Source: Acholeplasma laidlawii_A (GTDB lineage Bacteria > Bacillota_I > Bacilli_A > Acholeplasmatales > Acholeplasmataceae). From it: a stretch of 64,000 nt of DNA. The notes under the pieces are model-generated. The model saw only the letters and a program-made list of their open reading frames with translations, had not been told where the DNA came from and ran no database searches. The translations under genes and the position numbers were made by a program. Positions 38,191 to 47,879 of the stretch are shown here, in pieces (the stretch's first letter is position 1; each line of letters begins with the position of its first letter). Location: the NCBI RefSeq assembly GCF_030166555.2, contig NZ_CP126461.2; one strand, given 5' to 3'.

Positions 38191-38734
38191 ATGTCATTGG
38201 GCAAATTCAAGTGAAAACATGGCGCACTATCATGATCATGAATGGGGTGTACCTGTATATGATGATTTAAAACTATTTCAAAAGTTACTTTTAGACATGC
38301 AACAAGCAGGACTGTCTTGGTCAATTGTTTTAAACAAGAGAAAAGATATTTTAGAATCATTTGATAACTTTGATCCATACATCATGATAAGTTATGATGA
38401 TGAAAAAATAAATAGTTTACTAAATAACCCTAAGATTATTAGAAATAGGCTTAAAATAGAAGCTATGATTCATAATGCAAAAATGTATATAAAGCATTTT
38501 GGACAAACAGTAAGTTTTTCAAACTTTTTATGGTCCTATGTGGACCATAAAGTAGTCGTACACGACATTAAAGTACCTAAAGATACACCAACTGAAACAG
38601 ATATATCTAAACGTATCAGTAAAGATTTAAAAAGATTAGGATTTAAATTTGTAGGCAGTATTACAATCTATGCCTTCTTACAAGCAGTTGGTATATATAA
38701 TGATCACCAAAATGATTGTTTTAAAAAAAGATAA
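38174..38734 (+). CDS. tag: DNA-3-methyladenine glycosylase I
   Basis: 186 residues. RCHWANSSENMAHYHDHEWGVPVYDD matches the N-terminus of Tag, FQKLLLDMQQAGLSW contains the conserved Glu/Gln-rich helix, and the end has the H..C zinc pair (DHQNDC). Tag excises 3-methyladenine from DNA. The zinc ligands Cys7, His17-like and the C-terminal His/Cys appear retained. It starts within the nuclease gene, so coupled expression is likely. Confidence 0.93.
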   Translation: MSTLTRCHWANSSENMAHYHDHEWGVPVYDDLKLFQKLLLDMQQAGLSWSIVLNKRKDILESFDNFDPYIMISYDDEKINSLLNNPKIIRNRLKIEAMIHNAKMYIKHFGQTVSFSNFLWSYVDHKVVVHDIKVPKDTPTETDISKRISKDLKRLGFKFVGSITIYAFLQAVGIYNDHQNDCFKKR

Positions 38735-38749
38735 CAGGAGAACAAAGTC

Positions 38750-40441
38750 ATGAAGTTTAATGAATATACATATGAAAGACCTAACTTAGAAGATTTAAAA
38801 TTTAAATTAGAAGCACTTACCAATAATTTAACTGAAGCACAAGATGCTAAAGAAGCATTAAGTGTTATCAAACTATACCACAAGATCATGGATAATGTGG
38901 ATACACAAATGCAACTTGTTTTAATTAGACACTCGATTGATACATCGAATACCTTTTATGATGATGAACAAGCATTTGTTGATAATGCAGCGCCTTTAAT
39001 TGAATCCTCTGCAGTTAAATTTACTAATGCACTTTTATCATCTAAGTTTAGAAGTGAATTAGAAGCATCGCTTGGTGAACTTATCTTTAAAAAAGCAGAA
39101 CTAAGTAATAAAACATTCAATGATGAAGTCATTGCTGACTTACAACTAGAAAACAAATATACAACAGAGTACGTCAAAATTAGATCAAGTGCTCAAATAA
39201 CGTTTGAAGGTAAAGTTTATAACTTATCCCAAATGGCACCTTTTACAACACATAAAGATAGAAAAATTAGAAAAGAAGCAGCTAAAGCAGTCTCTAATTG
39301 GTATAAAGAAAAAGAGTCCGCTTTTGATGAAGTCTATGATAACCTAGTTAAAGTACGTACTACAATCGCAACCAAATTAGGATATGAAAACTTCATCCAA
39401 TTAGGTTATGATAGATTAAAACGTGTAGACTATCATGCAGAAGATGTTCAATCCTATAGAAAACAAATTGCAGAAAAAATAGTACCAGTTGTAAGTGATT
39501 TAATGAAACGTCGTCAAAAACGCTTAGGCTTAGATAAAATGATGAGCTATGACTTAGGGTTAACCTTCTTAAATGGAAACCCTAAACCTAAAGGGGATAG
39601 AGCATGGCAAGTTGAACAGGCGATTAAAATGTATGATGAATTAAGCCCGGAAACATCGAAGTTCTTTAGATTTTTAGTCGACAGTGAACTATTAGATTTA
39701 GATAGTAAAGCGAATAAAGAAGGTGGCGGTTATTGTACATATATCCCAGATTATCAAGCACCATTTATTTTTGCTAATTTTAATGGTACATCAGGTGATG
39801 TTGACGTGTTAACGCACGAAGCAGGTCATGCTTTCCAAGTATATATGTCTAAAGACTTAATCCCTGAATACAGATGGCCAGGCTATGAAGCAGCAGAAAT
39901 TCACTCGATGAGTATGGAATTTCTAGCATGGCCATATATGGAGTTATTCTTTAAAGAAGATACAGATAAATATAAATTTGCACACCTTTCTGGTGGACTT
40001 GAATTTTTACCATATGGAGCACTTGTAGACCACTTCCAACATGAAGTGTATGGTAATCCAAATATGACACCTAAAATGCGTAAAGATACTTGGAAAAAGT
40101 TAGAAAGAATCTATCAACCATGGAAGATTTATGAAGAAGCAGATCCAGTAGGTGAAGGTTTATTCTGGTTTAGACAAGGACATATCTTCCAAGATCCGTT
40201 CTATTATATTGATTATACACTCGCACAAGTACTTGCATTTGACTTCTGGGGACACAATCAAAAAGACCCTAAAAAGACTTGGGAACGCTATCTAGAACTA
40301 TGTAAGATGGGTGGTCAATATAGTTTTGTTAGACTTCTTAATGAAGCTAAATTACCAAATCCATTTATGGATGGTACGATAGAAGAAATTCTAAAACCTG
40401 TCAATGCATATTTAAGTAGTATTGATGATTCTAAATTCTAA
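38750..40441 (+). CDS. M3 family oligoendopeptidase (PepF-like)
   Basis: 563 residues. The zinc-peptidase motif HEAGH is at 356-360, followed by the downstream glutamate region AAEIHSMSMEF at 381-391. The long helical N-terminal region and the DYTLAQVLAFDFW segment fit the M3B oligoendopeptidases. It is cytoplasmic, with no signal peptide, and would process imported peptides. GGAGAA precedes the ATG. It ends at a bidirectional terminator. Confidence 0.92.
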   Translation: MKFNEYTYERPNLEDLKFKLEALTNNLTEAQDAKEALSVIKLYHKIMDNVDTQMQLVLIRHSIDTSNTFYDDEQAFVDNAAPLIESSAVKFTNALLSSKFRSELEASLGELIFKKAELSNKTFNDEVIADLQLENKYTTEYVKIRSSAQITFEGKVYNLSQMAPFTTHKDRKIRKEAAKAVSNWYKEKESAFDEVYDNLVKVRTTIATKLGYENFIQLGYDRLKRVDYHAEDVQSYRKQIAEKIVPVVSDLMKRRQKRLGLDKMMSYDLGLTFLNGNPKPKGDRAWQVEQAIKMYDELSPETSKFFRFLVDSELLDLDSKANKEGGGYCTYIPDYQAPFIFANFNGTSGDVDVLTHEAGHAFQVYMSKDLIPEYRWPGYEAAEIHSMSMEFLAWPYMELFFKEDTDKYKFAHLSGGLEFLPYGALVDHFQHEVYGNPNMTPKMRKDTWKKLERIYQPWKIYEEADPVGEGLFWFRQGHIFQDPFYYIDYTLAQVLAFDFWGHNQKDPKKTWERYLELCKMGGQYSFVRLLNEAKLPNPFMDGTIEEILKPVNAYLSSIDDSKF

Positions 40442-40446
40442 GTTAC

Positions 40447-40481
40447 CAAAAAATCCTATCAAAACGATAGGATTTTTTATT
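40447..40481. terminator. Bidirectional terminator between convergent genes
   Basis: AAAAAATCCTATC, loop AAAA, GATAGGATTTTTT. The A run and T run allow use from both strands, ending the peptidase gene and the minus-strand thioredoxin operon. Confidence 0.88.
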
Positions 40482-40490
40482 GAGTATAAT

Positions 40491-40901
40491 TTAATCAATA
40501 AGTTTTACAAAATCTAAATTCAGTACATGGTGATAAACTTGATGTAGAAGTTTTTCTAATATATCAAGATCAACATCTTCTAATTTTTTGATGTACAGAC
40601 AACCTTTTCCTGTGGTGTATTTTCCAAGACTACTTAATATGTCAAACTGATTCACATCATAAGATAAATAAAGTGTGATGGCTTGTTTTCTACTAGATAA
40701 TCCAATAATAGGCATATGACCTGATGTTTTAGATGGATACTTGTAGAATAGATTACCATATCCGATGATACTACTGCCCCAAAGTTTTGGAGATCTCCCA
40801 GTTACTTTAGATAGTAGATTCGTAAGTATTAAAATATCATCTAATCTATTAGATTCAATCGTTAGTAAGTAATTATCAATATGAGTACTTGTTATTTCCA
40901 T
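40491..40901 (-). CDS. DUF1801 family protein
   Basis: 136 residues. PKLWGSSIIGYGNLFYKYPSKTSGHMPIIGLSSRKQAITLYLSY and LGKYTTGKGCLYIKKLEDVD are the DUF1801 pattern. The function of the family is unknown; it has a YdhG-like fold. Last gene of a three-gene minus-strand operon, overlapping the reductase-like gene by 26 bases. Confidence 0.85.
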   Translation of the reverse strand: MEITSTHIDNYLLTIESNRLDDILILTNLLSKVTGRSPKLWGSSIIGYGNLFYKYPSKTSGHMPIIGLSSRKQAITLYLSYDVNQFDILSSLGKYTTGKGCLYIKKLEDVDLDILEKLLHQVYHHVLNLDFVKLID

Positions 40902-41748
40902 GCGAACTACCTCTTAGGTACTGATTTATTCCATGAGCAGCCATAAACCCATCATGAATTGCTTTTGGTATTTGTAGCATGCCACCAACGCAATCACCTG
41001 CTGCAAACAAACCCTTAATATTTGTTTGCATAAAATTATCTACAACGATATTATCATCTTTCATAAGAACACCTAATTTTAAGGATAACTCGGTTGCCAT
41101 AGGGTGACTTATCGCTAAGAACACACCATTGACCTGATAACTATCATTTGTTGTTTTTATATGTGTTAGTCGTTTTTCACCAATAAATGCAACTAATTTA
41201 TCTTTTATCACGGGATATTTTTTATGTGTATAAGGTAAACCATTTGTGAAAATCATGATATCTTTAGTATAGTTTTCTAGCGTTTCTAGTTCATGTTCTA
41301 AATAAGCACCATTGCCTATTAAAGCGACTTTCTTATTTTTGTAGAATAAACCATCGCAAGTCGTACATAAATGAATACCTTTAGATTTAAATGTCTGATA
41401 GCCCTCTAAATTAATTTGAACTCTAGGTTTACCAGTAGCTAAGACCACTGTCTTAGCTTCATAGGTTTGGTGCGTTGTAGTAACTACAAAATGACCAGAT
41501 AAATCCTCAATGTTCAATACGGACTCATTTTTAACTTCAATACCGAGTTGACGTGATTGCATAATGCCTTTAGTAATTAACTGTTCTCCAGCAATAGGAC
41601 CATGACCGTAAAGATTATCAATTACATCTAAATTAGAAAGTTGACCTTTATCTTTACCTAATACCAGAACAGAACGATTTAACTTTCTTAAATTAATGGC
41701 AGTAGATATACCAGCCGGACCAACACCAATAACGATAGCATCCATCAT
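40876..41748 (-). CDS. Thioredoxin reductase-like flavoprotein
   Basis: 290 residues from the ATG at 41748, which overlaps the thioredoxin stop as ATGA. A TTG at 41760 is an alternative. The FAD motif is AIVIGVGPAGIST, the redox motif CTTC is at 128-131 (CTTCDGLFY), and GLFAAGDC is the second FAD motif. The nucleotide-binding segment reads GNGAYLEHE, and the usual NADPH-specific HRRxxxR is replaced by IFTNGLPY. NADH, ferredoxin or another donor may therefore be used. Its partner is presumably the CKSC thioredoxin encoded upstream. Confidence 0.8.
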   Translation of the reverse strand: MMDAIVIGVGPAGISTAINLRKLNRSVLVLGKDKGQLSNLDVIDNLYGHGPIAGEQLITKGIMQSRQLGIEVKNESVLNIEDLSGHFVVTTTHQTYEAKTVVLATGKPRVQINLEGYQTFKSKGIHLCTTCDGLFYKNKKVALIGNGAYLEHELETLENYTKDIMIFTNGLPYTHKKYPVIKDKLVAFIGEKRLTHIKTTNDSYQVNGVFLAISHPMATELSLKLGVLMKDDNIVVDNFMQTNIKGLFAAGDCVGGMLQIPKAIHDGFMAAHGINQYLRGSSHGNNKYSY

Positions 41749-42056
41749 ATACTTAACCAACTTTCAATATCTTCATAACTATGCAATCCAGTTAATTCTT
41801 TAATTGGGCTACCATGTTCAAATAAAATCATTGTGGGTAGACTAAAAATATCAAATAAATCAGCAAGTTCACTTTCAGTTTCACAATTAATTTTAAATAC
41901 TTTTATTTTTCCGTAATAATCATCAGAAATATCTTCTAAAATAGTTAAAAGTGTTTGGCAACTTTTACAAGTAGGTCCATAAAACTCAATTAATACATAA
42001 CCTGATGTTTTGTGGACAAAATCCCTAAAGTTTTCTTTTGTTAAATCAAATAACAT
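41745..42056 (-). CDS. Thioredoxin-like protein with CKSC active site
   Basis: 103 residues, full thioredoxin length. EFYGPTCKSCQTLLTILE contains the active site C30-K-S-C33, in place of the usual CGPC. The cis-Pro region is FSLPTMILFEHG. The missing Gly-Pro should raise or lower the redox potential relative to standard Trx. First gene of the minus-strand operon. GGATGTGATC precedes the ATG, and TATAAT-like sequences lie in the divergent gap to ecfA1 (42057-42247). Confidence 0.88.
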   Translation of the reverse strand: MLFDLTKENFRDFVHKTSGYVLIEFYGPTCKSCQTLLTILEDISDDYYGKIKVFKINCETESELADLFDIFSLPTMILFEHGSPIKELTGLHSYEDIESWLSI

Positions 42057-42247
42057 GAGTGATCACATCCTTATAATCTTATATTTATTATAACGCAATA
42101 AGGCATAATATTTTAACAAATAGAACAGATATGTGAAACTTACGAAAATAAAAAAATATACCATAAACATATTTTAGGCCAAGTACATCGCCAAATTAGG
42201 TGTGAATAATGATATAATAAAAAGAAGCAAGATTGGTGGTTATTATT

Positions 42248-43057
42248 TTGATAAAAGTAGAAAATTTAAATTTTACATATGATGAAACTAAAGAGACAAT
42301 TAAGGACTTAACTTTTAATATACCTAAAGGCAGTTGGGTATCTATTTTAGGTCACAATGGTAGTGGTAAATCTACACTAGCCAAACTATTAGTCGGATTA
42401 CTTAAAGCTGAAAGCGGCAATATTTATATTGATGATATTTTGTTAACAGAAGATACGGTTAATGATGTTAGAAAAAAGGTAGGTATTGTATTTCAAAACC
42501 CAGATAACCAATTTGTTGGTGTTACAGTTAGACATGATATTGCTTTTGGATTAGAAAATATGCAAATACCTCAAAAAGAGATTGTTGAACGTGTTGAAAA
42601 ATACGCTAAATTAGTAGGGATGGAAGATTACCTTAAAAAAGAACCATTCCAATTATCTGGCGGACAAAAGCAAAGAGTTGCAATCGCTGGTGCGCTTGCA
42701 ATGCATAAAGATTTGATTATTTTTGATGAAGCCACATCCATGCTAGATCCTGAGGGTGTAGCAGAAGTAACTTCTTTAATTACAAAACTTAACCACGAAC
42801 AAAATCAAACAATTATTACAATTACCCATGATTTAGACTTTGCTTTAAAAAGCGATTATGCAATCATTTTAAAAGATGGAAGATTAATGGCTGAAGGTAA
42901 ACCATCTGAACTGTTTTTACAAAAAGAATTATTAGAACAATCTAAATTAACAATACCTTTAGGTTTAAAGGTATATATTGACGTGTTAAATGATCAAGAA
43001 CTAAAAAATAATAAAAAACTGGTAGAAGAACTATGGACATACAACTTAAAGAAGTAG
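42248..43057 (+). CDS. ecfA1: Energy-coupling factor transporter ATPase EcfA1
   Basis: 269 residues. I chose TTG at 42248 (IKVENLNFTYDETK) because GGTGG lies 8 bases before it; an earlier TTG at 42233 would add five unconserved residues. Walker A GHNGSGKST, signature LSGGQKQR, Walker B LIIFDEAT. It powers vitamin/cofactor uptake with EcfA2 and EcfT. A TATAAT at 42213-42218 could be its -10. It overlaps ecfA2 by 25 bases. Confidence 0.94.
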   Translation: MIKVENLNFTYDETKETIKDLTFNIPKGSWVSILGHNGSGKSTLAKLLVGLLKAESGNIYIDDILLTEDTVNDVRKKVGIVFQNPDNQFVGVTVRHDIAFGLENMQIPQKEIVERVEKYAKLVGMEDYLKKEPFQLSGGQKQRVAIAGALAMHKDLIIFDEATSMLDPEGVAEVTSLITKLNHEQNQTIITITHDLDFALKSDYAIILKDGRLMAEGKPSELFLQKELLEQSKLTIPLGLKVYIDVLNDQELKNNKKLVEELWTYNLKK

Positions 43058-43878
43058 GACATGCCTACAAAGGATTTAAGGAACTATATCATGCAATAAA
43101 AAATATCAACTTAACCATTCATGAGACTGGTGAGTTTATTGCTATTGTAGGTCAAACAGGTAGTGGCAAATCCACACTTGTTCAACACCTTAATGCTCTA
43201 ATGCGTCCTACATCTGGTCAAATTAATATACTAGGTACAATTCTACCTTCGAAAAAGAAAATTAAGGTGAACCACTTACGTCAAAAAGTAGGTTTAGTCT
43301 TTCAATTTCCCGAATATCAATTATTTGAAGTTGACATCTTAAAGGATGTTGAATTTGGTCCATCTAACTTTAAAGAAACTAAAGCTCATGCCCATGAATA
43401 TGCTAAAGAAGCACTGCAAATTGTAGGCATTGATGAATCTTTATATCACGAATCACCATTTAGAATATCAGGTGGTCAAATGAGAAGAGTAGCCATTGCA
43501 GGTATTCTAGCAATGAAACCACATATTTTAGTGTTAGATGAACCAACACGTGGTCTAGATCCTCAGGGTAAAGATGATATCATGGATATGTTTAATGATA
43601 TCCATATAAAAGAAAATAAAACGATTGTCATGATTTCTCATGACATGGACATTGTTGCTAAATACGCCAAACGCGTGGTTGTATTAGACAAAGGTCAAAT
43701 CGTATTTGATGGACCTAAAGAAGCTTTATTTACCCATAAAGACTTTGATACATTCCACTTAGACTATCCTACACCAATGAAAGTACTAAATCATTTACAT
43801 GATACTTTAGGCTATCCTAAAAAGTTAGTTCTGTCTAATGATGAACTCCTTAAACACTTAAAGGAGGTACAAAAATGA
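43033..43878 (+). CDS. ecfA2: Energy-coupling factor transporter ATPase EcfA2
   Basis: 281 residues. Walker A GQTGSGKST, Q-loop VFQFPEYQLFE, signature ISGGQMRR, Walker B LVLDEPTRGLDPQG. Pairs with EcfA1 as the heterodimeric motor of the ECF module. The stop TGA overlaps the ecfT start (ATGA). Confidence 0.95.
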   Translation: MDIQLKEVGHAYKGFKELYHAIKNINLTIHETGEFIAIVGQTGSGKSTLVQHLNALMRPTSGQINILGTILPSKKKIKVNHLRQKVGLVFQFPEYQLFEVDILKDVEFGPSNFKETKAHAHEYAKEALQIVGIDESLYHESPFRISGGQMRRVAIAGILAMKPHILVLDEPTRGLDPQGKDDIMDMFNDIHIKENKTIVMISHDMDIVAKYAKRVVVLDKGQIVFDGPKEALFTHKDFDTFHLDYPTPMKVLNHLHDTLGYPKKLVLSNDELLKHLKEVQK

Positions 43879-44879
43879 ATATTAAAATAGGACAATATAT
43901 CGCGGGTAATTCTATTCTACATAAACTAGATCCTAGAATTAAAATCATGAGTATGATTTTACTCATTGTAGCTATCTTTTTAGTACCTATTAATTTAGAA
44001 CTAAAAAATATTATTTGGATGATTTCTTTATTCCTATTTTCATTAGGTACTGTCTTTTTATCAGGTATTCGTATTGGTAAAGTACTTCAAGGTCTTAAAG
44101 CCATTGTCTTTTTAATGACTTTCACATTCATTATTCAACTATTTACCATTCAACCTGTAGAAGAAACAGCACTACTTGACGAACCAATGACTTTAAGTCT
44201 TATATCTATTATTGGCTTAGTAGTACTAACATTTTTCTATCACTACTTAAAACCTAAAATCAAATTCCGTACCACTTGGTTTTTCACTTATGTAGTATTG
44301 ATATTTGTTTTACAGTGGTTGGTTATAATGTATGTGCCATCTTATGACATAGTATTTAACTTTGATTATGATTTCAAAGTCTTTCCATCAGGACTCATTC
44401 GTGGTGGTTTTATCTTCTTAAGAATTATTGCTGTAATGGTTGTCGCATCCTTGCTGACATTTACAACATCTACAATTGAATTAAATGATGGCTTAGAATC
44501 TTTAATGAAACCATTAAGAATCATTAAAATTCCTACATATATTTTCTCAATGATGATATCCTTAACTTTAAGATCTATTCCAACATTACTTGTTGAAACA
44601 GATAAAATTATGAAAGCTCAAACCTCTCGAGGTGCTGATTTTAATGAGTCTACACTACGTCAAAAGATTAGACAAATCATTGCACTATTAATTCCTGTAT
44701 TTGTTATTAGTTTTGATAGAGCAGATGATTTAAGTAATGCGATGGAAGCAAGAGGCTATATTATAGGAGAACCTAGAACAAAGTTAGATGTCTATAAAAT
44801 TAACTATAAAGATATATTAATTTTAAGTGTTGTTATACTTAAAATTGTTGGATTGTTGGTGACTAGATTTGCGTTATAA
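43875..44879 (+). CDS. ecfT: Energy-coupling factor transporter transmembrane protein EcfT
   Basis: 334 residues. Multiple membrane helices, and the two ARG-type cytoplasmic motifs appear as TSRGADF and AMEARGYI. The family start NIKIGQYIAGNSILHKLDPRIK is typical. It is somewhat longer than the usual ~265, with an extra hydrophobic/loop region around residues 95-150. S-components are not in this window. It overlaps truA by 11 bases. Confidence 0.94.
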   Translation: MNIKIGQYIAGNSILHKLDPRIKIMSMILLIVAIFLVPINLELKNIIWMISLFLFSLGTVFLSGIRIGKVLQGLKAIVFLMTFTFIIQLFTIQPVEETALLDEPMTLSLISIIGLVVLTFFYHYLKPKIKFRTTWFFTYVVLIFVLQWLVIMYVPSYDIVFNFDYDFKVFPSGLIRGGFIFLRIIAVMVVASLLTFTTSTIELNDGLESLMKPLRIIKIPTYIFSMMISLTLRSIPTLLVETDKIMKAQTSRGADFNESTLRQKIRQIIALLIPVFVISFDRADDLSNAMEARGYIIGEPRTKLDVYKINYKDILILSVVILKIVGLLVTRFAL

Positions 44880-45591
44880 GGCAGTGTTTAGTTATGATGG
44901 CACTAATTATAGTGGATATCAAAAACAAATTAATCAATTAGGTATCCAAACAGTTATAGAAAAAGCATTTAGACTAATGACACAAATAGATATAGAAACC
45001 TTTGCCGCTTCTAGAACAGATAAGGGTGTACATGCACTACATCAAGTGCTTCATTTTGATTCAGAAATTGAATTATCATCCGATCAATGGGTAGATGCTT
45101 TAAATAAAAGACTACCAACAGATATTAGAGTGATGAAAGTTACACCTGTAAGGGAGGACTTTCATGCAAGACACAGCGCGAAGTCTAAAAGATATATTTA
45201 TAAAATAGCAAAACAACCATCTACAGTTTTTAGAGGAAACCACGAACTTTATGTAAAAAACTTTGACATTGATCTTGTTAAGGATAAGTTACATACTATT
45301 GTAGGGACTCACGACTTTAGTGGGTTTAGTCCAAATAAGGAACAAAAACCACCAATCAAAACAGTTTATAGTTTTGATTATAAAGAAACTAAAACACACT
45401 ATATATTTAGCATTCACGGAAATAGTTTTTTAAGATATATGGTGCGTATTATTATGGGGAATGTGATTGCAATAGCAACCTCAAAAAAACCTCAAAATCA
45501 ATTAGAAATATTACTAGAAACTAAAAATAGAGAGTTATCTGCAAAAACTGCAGATGCTAAAGGTCTTTATTTAAAACATATTTATTATTAA
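44869..45591 (+). CDS. truA: tRNA pseudouridine(38-40) synthase
   Basis: 240 residues from a TTG start that lies within ecfT and yields the canonical MRYKAVFSYDGTNYSGYQ. The catalytic Asp is in SRTDKGVHA. ENFHARHSAK-like (EDFHARHSAKSKRYIY) and NSFLRYMVRIIMG are conserved. It modifies positions 38-40 of the tRNA anticodon stem. Confidence 0.95.
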   Translation: MRYKAVFSYDGTNYSGYQKQINQLGIQTVIEKAFRLMTQIDIETFAASRTDKGVHALHQVLHFDSEIELSSDQWVDALNKRLPTDIRVMKVTPVREDFHARHSAKSKRYIYKIAKQPSTVFRGNHELYVKNFDIDLVKDKLHTIVGTHDFSGFSPNKEQKPPIKTVYSFDYKETKTHYIFSIHGNSFLRYMVRIIMGNVIAIATSKKPQNQLEILLETKNRELSAKTADAKGLYLKHIYY

Positions 45592-45614
45592 GATTAGAAA
45601 AAGGGGCATGCATT

Positions 45615-46220
45615 ATGTTTATTACATTTGAAGGCGGAGAAGGTAGTGGAAAAACCACCTTAATCGAAAAACTAAAACACACACTACTAGAGAAACAATA
45701 TGATGTATTAACCACGCGTGAACCTGGTGGATCTAAGGTTTCAGAAAAAATTCGTTCAGTATTATTGGACAATAAAAACACAGAAATCACTGCACATACC
45801 GAAGCACTTTTATTTGCAGCAAGTAGAGCACAACACTTAGATGAGGTCATTATTCCTAATTTAGATAAAATTATACTTTGTGACCGATATATTGATTCAT
45901 CTTTTGCGTATCAAGCATTTGGTAGAAACCTTGGTATGGAATTTGTTCAAAGTATTAATAGTTACGCTTTAAAATACTTACCCGATTTAACATTTTATAT
46001 TGACTTAGATCCTAAAACAGGGATAGACAGAGTAAAGAAAAACAGATTACATAAAACGGATAGACTAGATATGGAAGTTCAAACATTTCATCAAAAGGTA
46101 CGCGAAGGTTACCTACAAATATCTGAAATGTTTAATGACCGTATCATCGTTATCGATGGTAATCAAACGATTGATGCAATCTATCAAGTTATATTGGATA
46201 ACATATTAAGACGCCTATGA
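45615..46220 (+). CDS. tmk: Thymidylate kinase
   Basis: 201 residues. The P-loop is FEGGEGSGKTT, TTREPGGSKVSEKIR contains the DRX-like TREPGG motif, CDRYIDSSFAYQ and the LID region follow. Converts dTMP to dTDP, downstream of tdk. It overlaps holB by 4 bases. The tmk-holB-...-rsmI order is conserved with B. subtilis, minus several genes. Confidence 0.96.
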   Translation: MFITFEGGEGSGKTTLIEKLKHTLLEKQYDVLTTREPGGSKVSEKIRSVLLDNKNTEITAHTEALLFAASRAQHLDEVIIPNLDKIILCDRYIDSSFAYQAFGRNLGMEFVQSINSYALKYLPDLTFYIDLDPKTGIDRVKKNRLHKTDRLDMEVQTFHQKVREGYLQISEMFNDRIIVIDGNQTIDAIYQVILDNILRRL

Positions 46221-47167
46221 ATAAAATAGTTGAAAGATTTAAATACGCAATTGAAAAAGAAAGACTTTCCCACTTATATGTTATAAGTGGGTCTTTAGGT
46301 ATTACCAAACAAAATTTAGTAAAAGATATCGCTTATTTAATCTTTAAACATCATAACGACTATCCAACCCTAAAACATCAATTAGATAACTTGAATCATC
46401 CGAATTTAGTCTATATTACAAGTGAAGGTCAATCTATAAAAAAAGACCAGATCATGAGTCTACAACAAGAGTTTTCTAAAACATCTTTAGTGAGTGGTCC
46501 TAGAATCTTTATTATAGAACAAGCAGAGACGATGTCTACTCAAGCAGCAAACTCACTTCTTAAATTCTTAGAAGAACCAAAAGATGATGCCACTATTGGA
46601 TTTTTACTCGTAGACGATATCAACCTCATGTTACCTACTATTTTGAGCCGTGCTCAAATTATTAGGTTAACAGACACTTTTGATGATAGTTTTATACAAG
46701 TGTTAGTGGAACAAGAAATAGATATTAAAAATGCACATTTTATTGCATCATTAACCAAAGAGTTAAATGAAGCTTTAGCTATTTTTGCAGACCAAAAATA
46801 TATGGATACTGTGGAGTTTATTGATACCTTTATCAACTGGCTTAACAATCCAAGAACACCGCTTACGCCACTGTTTATGATGATAAGTCAATCACTATAT
46901 CAAGATAAAGAATATATCATCTTTATTTTAGATACAATGTGTCAAATCTTTTTAGACATACTGCATTTACATATGAATCAAAAAGTGACCTATGAATTTA
47001 TGATGGAATCCTTATTAGAGTATGTAAAGCGTATTCAATCAGAAACGGCACAACGTGTTATATTAAGATTACAAGATCAAATTAAAAATTTAAGATTACC
47101 AGTCAATATAAGTTTACAACTTACCTCATTAGCACTGGATTTAGAAAGTATTATTAGAAATGGTTAA
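46217..47167 (+). CDS. holB: DNA polymerase III subunit delta'
   Basis: 316 residues. ERLSHLYVISGSLGITKQNL is the degenerate P-loop of delta', SLLKFLEEPKDDATIGFLLVDDINLMLPTILSRAQII the sensor region. Clamp-loader subunit. The zinc-binding CxxCxxC module found in most delta' proteins is absent: the region KHHNDYPTLKHQLDNLNHPNL has no cysteine. Overlaps the next gene by 8 bases. Confidence 0.92.
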   Translation: MNKIVERFKYAIEKERLSHLYVISGSLGITKQNLVKDIAYLIFKHHNDYPTLKHQLDNLNHPNLVYITSEGQSIKKDQIMSLQQEFSKTSLVSGPRIFIIEQAETMSTQAANSLLKFLEEPKDDATIGFLLVDDINLMLPTILSRAQIIRLTDTFDDSFIQVLVEQEIDIKNAHFIASLTKELNEALAIFADQKYMDTVEFIDTFINWLNNPRTPLTPLFMMISQSLYQDKEYIIFILDTMCQIFLDILHLHMNQKVTYEFMMESLLEYVKRIQSETAQRVILRLQDQIKNLRLPVNISLQLTSLALDLESIIRNG

Positions 47168-47879
47168 AAGAGATTTATTGGGTACTAAATTATATATTGA
47201 ATCAGATATTGGTAAAGCATTTAATATGGACACCATTATTTTAAGTGACTTTGTAAGAATTCCTAAAAATACCAAATCTATTTTAGACTTTGGAACTGGT
47301 AATGGGGCGATTATGCTGTATTTATCTCAAAGATTTCAAGGGCAGATCACTGGCATTGAACTTCAAGAAAAACGTTATGAACTTGCAGTTCATAACATTA
47401 AACTCAATAACCTAGAATATAGACTTGATGTAGTTAACATGGACTTAAAGACTTATAGATCTAAAAAGCATGCAGACATCATTGTATCAAACCCACCGTT
47501 TTTTAAGGTCAATAGTCAAACCAAACAAAGCATAGACATGGATATGCAAATTGCTAAACATGAAATACATATTAATTTAGAAACCTTAATTGAAGCTGTT
47601 AGTAAAAACATTAAACATGGTGGACTATTCTTCATGGTACATAAAGCAGATAGATTAGAAGAAGTTATTTTAGTACTTAACAAATTTGACTTTAAATTAA
47701 AACGTATGAGACTTGTTCATCCATCACTTCATCATGAACCAAATCAAGTCTTAATTGAAGCTAAATTTAAAGGCAAGGGCCATTTAATTGTAGAACCACC
47801 TTTAATTCAGTATAAAGAAAAAGGCATCTACAGCGATGAGATGCAATCAATTTATGATGGAAGGATGTATCATAAATGA
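47160..47879 (+). CDS. tRNA1(Val) (adenine(37)-N6)-methyltransferase-like (YabB/TrmN6)
   Basis: 239 residues. SAM motif LDFGTGNGAIML and catalytic NPPF (VSNPPFFKV) mark an N6-adenine methyltransferase of the YabB/YfiC type. The position between holB and rsmI matches B. subtilis yabB. The precise tRNA target here is inferred. Overlaps rsmI by 4 bases. Confidence 0.9.
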   Translation: MVKRDLLGTKLYIESDIGKAFNMDTIILSDFVRIPKNTKSILDFGTGNGAIMLYLSQRFQGQITGIELQEKRYELAVHNIKLNNLEYRLDVVNMDLKTYRSKKHADIIVSNPPFFKVNSQTKQSIDMDMQIAKHEIHINLETLIEAVSKNIKHGGLFFMVHKADRLEEVILVLNKFDFKLKRMRLVHPSLHHEPNQVLIEAKFKGKGHLIVEPPLIQYKEKGIYSDEMQSIYDGRMYHK

